A DNA stretch of 16,709 bases from Podochytrium sp. JEL0797 (lineage: Eukaryota > Chytridiomycota > Chytridiomycetes > Chytridiales > Chytriomycetaceae). The stretch lies in assembly GCA_027596195.1 (NCBI GenBank), contig JADGJG010000552.1:1-16709 (forward strand). Reading direction: 5' to 3'. Of the stretch, positions 15,716-16,709 are shown in pieces. Below the pieces are notes generated by a model. It was not told the origin of the DNA and did no database searches. It saw only the letters and a list, made by a program, of their open reading frames with translations. Each line of letters opens with the position of its first letter. The stretch's first letter is position 1. The position numbers and the translations under genes were made by a program.

Positions 15716-16242
15716 CTCGATGTAGTGTTCTTGAAACGAAATGTGGAAAATGGCAGGGCTTTTATTCTGAACTCGGCAGCAGGGTGGCACGAATAATTTT
15801 TTCCTATGTCACGCGACTTTGCACGTGCTTGCTGTCTTCCCGTGCTTCCCCGACCGTGGGAATCAAGGTGGCTGAATTTTTTTTCATCATCACGTGACTT
15901 TGCACGTGCGCCAGAAGAAATTTTTTTGGGCACGCCGGAATGCCACTTTTGGGATCAGCTTCCCCGCTGCACATATCAAAACGTATCAAAGCAAAGCAAA
16001 CCGAAATACCTGCAAAGGGGAAAGAAAGAAATGAAAAAGCGAAGCGAACCTCGATTTAAGGCTCCTCCAAAGTCCATGTTTCCGCCTAGAAACCAAAAGG
16101 GTCATAAGCAATAAATAAAAAACGGGGAAAAAAGAAGAGAAAAATAAATAAATAAATATCAAGAAAGGAAAAAAATAAAAATGGGGCAAGAGGAAAATAA
16201 AATAATTTTTGAAATACGGCCACGTAACGTTTCGCGCGCAGG
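15716..16242. promoter_or_regulatory. Divergent region between the chitinase and the exonuclease-domain gene
   Basis: Next to the chitinase there is an AATAAAAG TATA-like element on its strand (about 15760-15767), 45-52 bp before the ATG. Then comes the duplicated E-box block listed separately. From 16010 to 16200 the plus strand is purine-rich (AAAAAT/AAAGAAA runs), with no convincing exon. An acceptor-like CGCGCAG at 16235-16241 precedes the exonuclease ATG, so an upstream exon is possible. Confidence 0.5.
15781..15909. repeat. Duplicated ~45-bp block with CACGTG E-boxes upstream of the chitinase
   Basis: Copies lie at 15781-15828 and 15865-15909. Both run from a GGTGGC-AAT-T-rich start to a near-identical end: TCACGCGACTTTGCACGTGC at 15809-15828 and TCACGTGACTTTGCACGTGC at 15890-15909. 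Three palindromic CACGTG sites result. CACGTG is the core for bHLH factors in fungi, so these may be binding sites controlling the chitinase or its divergent neighbour (inference). Confidence 0.8.
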
Positions 16243-16709
16243 ATGTCTGGCGTGTTGGCTCGAACTTTCAACTGGTTGATATTCATAGAGTTCGTTAGCA
16301 TGATGGATTCTGCCACGTCCTGCCAAACGACCCACCAACGGCTCACGGTGCAAAATCTCTGCCACAAGGTCCCACAGATTCGAATTCCACCTGTTCTGAA
16401 GCGTCTCCTGGAGCATCCGCGCGTGAAAGTCGCTGGCAGTTACATCCACAACGAAGTGAACCACTTGAAGGACGATTGGGGTGTTGTGATTCCTGTTCAG
16501 CGGTCGGTTGCTTTGAGTCGGTTGGCCAAGGAGAAGGGAGCCGTGTCAGATGCGAGGAAAGGGTTGGATTATCTCTGTCGCTTGGTGCTTCAGTTTTCTT
16601 GTCCGAAAACGGGGACAGACAGAAATTCTGAATGGTCGAAGCCTCTCACGAAGTCGCAAGTAACTTATGCTGCAAGGGATGCTTGGGCAAGCTTGTTGGT
16701 GTACTTGGA
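16243..16709 (+). CDS. DEDDy-type 3'-5' exonuclease-domain protein (WRN/RNase D-like), partial at the right edge
   Basis: The frame is open from the ATG at 16243 to the end of the window (155 codons). From about residue 52 it matches the WRN-exonuclease/RNase D fold: IPPVLKRLLEHPRVKVAG, then a KGLDYLCRLVL helix, then WSKPLTKSQVTYAARDAW, where Y and D are the motif III residues of the DEDDy class. The motif II region reads GSYIHNEVNHL, with Glu or Asn where Asp is normal. Motif I (D-x-E after a GFDxEW-like strand) is not found in the N-terminal ~50 residues. Either an upstream exon carries it, possibly joined at the acceptor-like CGCGCAG just before the ATG, or the protein is a degenerate member. 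Family members trim DNA or RNA 3' ends. The start is uncertain; the domain call is firmer. Confidence 0.6.
   Translation, partial: MSGVLARTFNWLIFIEFVSMMDSATSCQTTHQRLTVQNLCHKVPQIRIPPVLKRLLEHPRVKVAGSYIHNEVNHLKDDWGVVIPVQRSVALSRLAKEKGAVSDARKGLDYLCRLVLQFSCPKTGTDRNSEWSKPLTKSQVTYAARDAWASLLVYL

Noticed and set aside
1..16709. tRNA, rRNA, CRISPR or prokaryotic-type operon features
   Set aside because: Looked for on both strands; none seen. The introns and gene types are eukaryotic.

Overview
The window is eukaryotic nuclear DNA, most likely from a zoosporic (chytrid-type) fungus. Almost every gene is cut by short spliceosomal introns, mostly 51-90 bp, with GTGAGT/GTGCGT-like donors and CTGAC/CTAAC-like branch points. 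The gene content combines fungal traits (a chitinase with CBM19-like and CBM5/12-like modules, Kex2-type Lys-Arg processing) with traits normally absent from yeasts and most higher fungi (an augmin subunit, a class A rhodopsin-like GPCR, a GH19 chitinase). The organism call is inference from gene content; no rRNA or other marker is present.

Layout, left to right: (1) a CDT2/DTL-like WD40 gene on the minus strand, cut by the left edge, nine exons visible. (2) A shared 5' region with AT-rich repeats, then a vanadium-haloperoxidase/PAP2-type secreted protein on the plus strand (two exons). (3) A 743-bp gap with an unassigned open frame, then a HAUS6 (augmin subunit 6)-like gene on the plus strand: 12 exons, about 1571 aa, with an unusually long acidic tail. 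(4) Convergent with it, only 37 bp stop to stop, a single-pass membrane protein with a C-terminal SAM domain; just upstream on the same minus strand lies a seven-transmembrane class A GPCR. (5) Divergent from the GPCR, a small hotdog-fold thioesterase on the plus strand. (6) Convergent with it, a secreted multi-module GH19 chitinase on the minus strand (five exons, one of its introns apparently GC-AG). (7) Divergent from the chitinase, a DEDDy 3'-5' exonuclease-domain gene on the plus strand, cut by the right edge.

The genes do not form one pathway. Two bear on the cell cycle: CDT2 (CRL4 ubiquitin-ligase substrate receptor controlling replication licensing) and HAUS6 (microtubule branching in the spindle). 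The haloperoxidase-like protein, the SAM membrane protein, the GPCR and the chitinase are surface or secreted proteins. Genes sit in alternating divergent and convergent pairs with very short 3' gaps, so overlapping antisense transcripts are expected.

Most notable: the altered PSGH motif of the haloperoxidase, the long acidic HAUS6 tail with short repeated motifs, the GPCR next to a SAM-domain membrane protein that lacks its own signal peptide, a decayed minisatellite carrying serial 3' splice sites inside a HAUS6 intron, and a duplicated E-box block upstream of the chitinase. Exon models were built by hand from splice signals and reading-frame continuity and have not been tested against transcripts.
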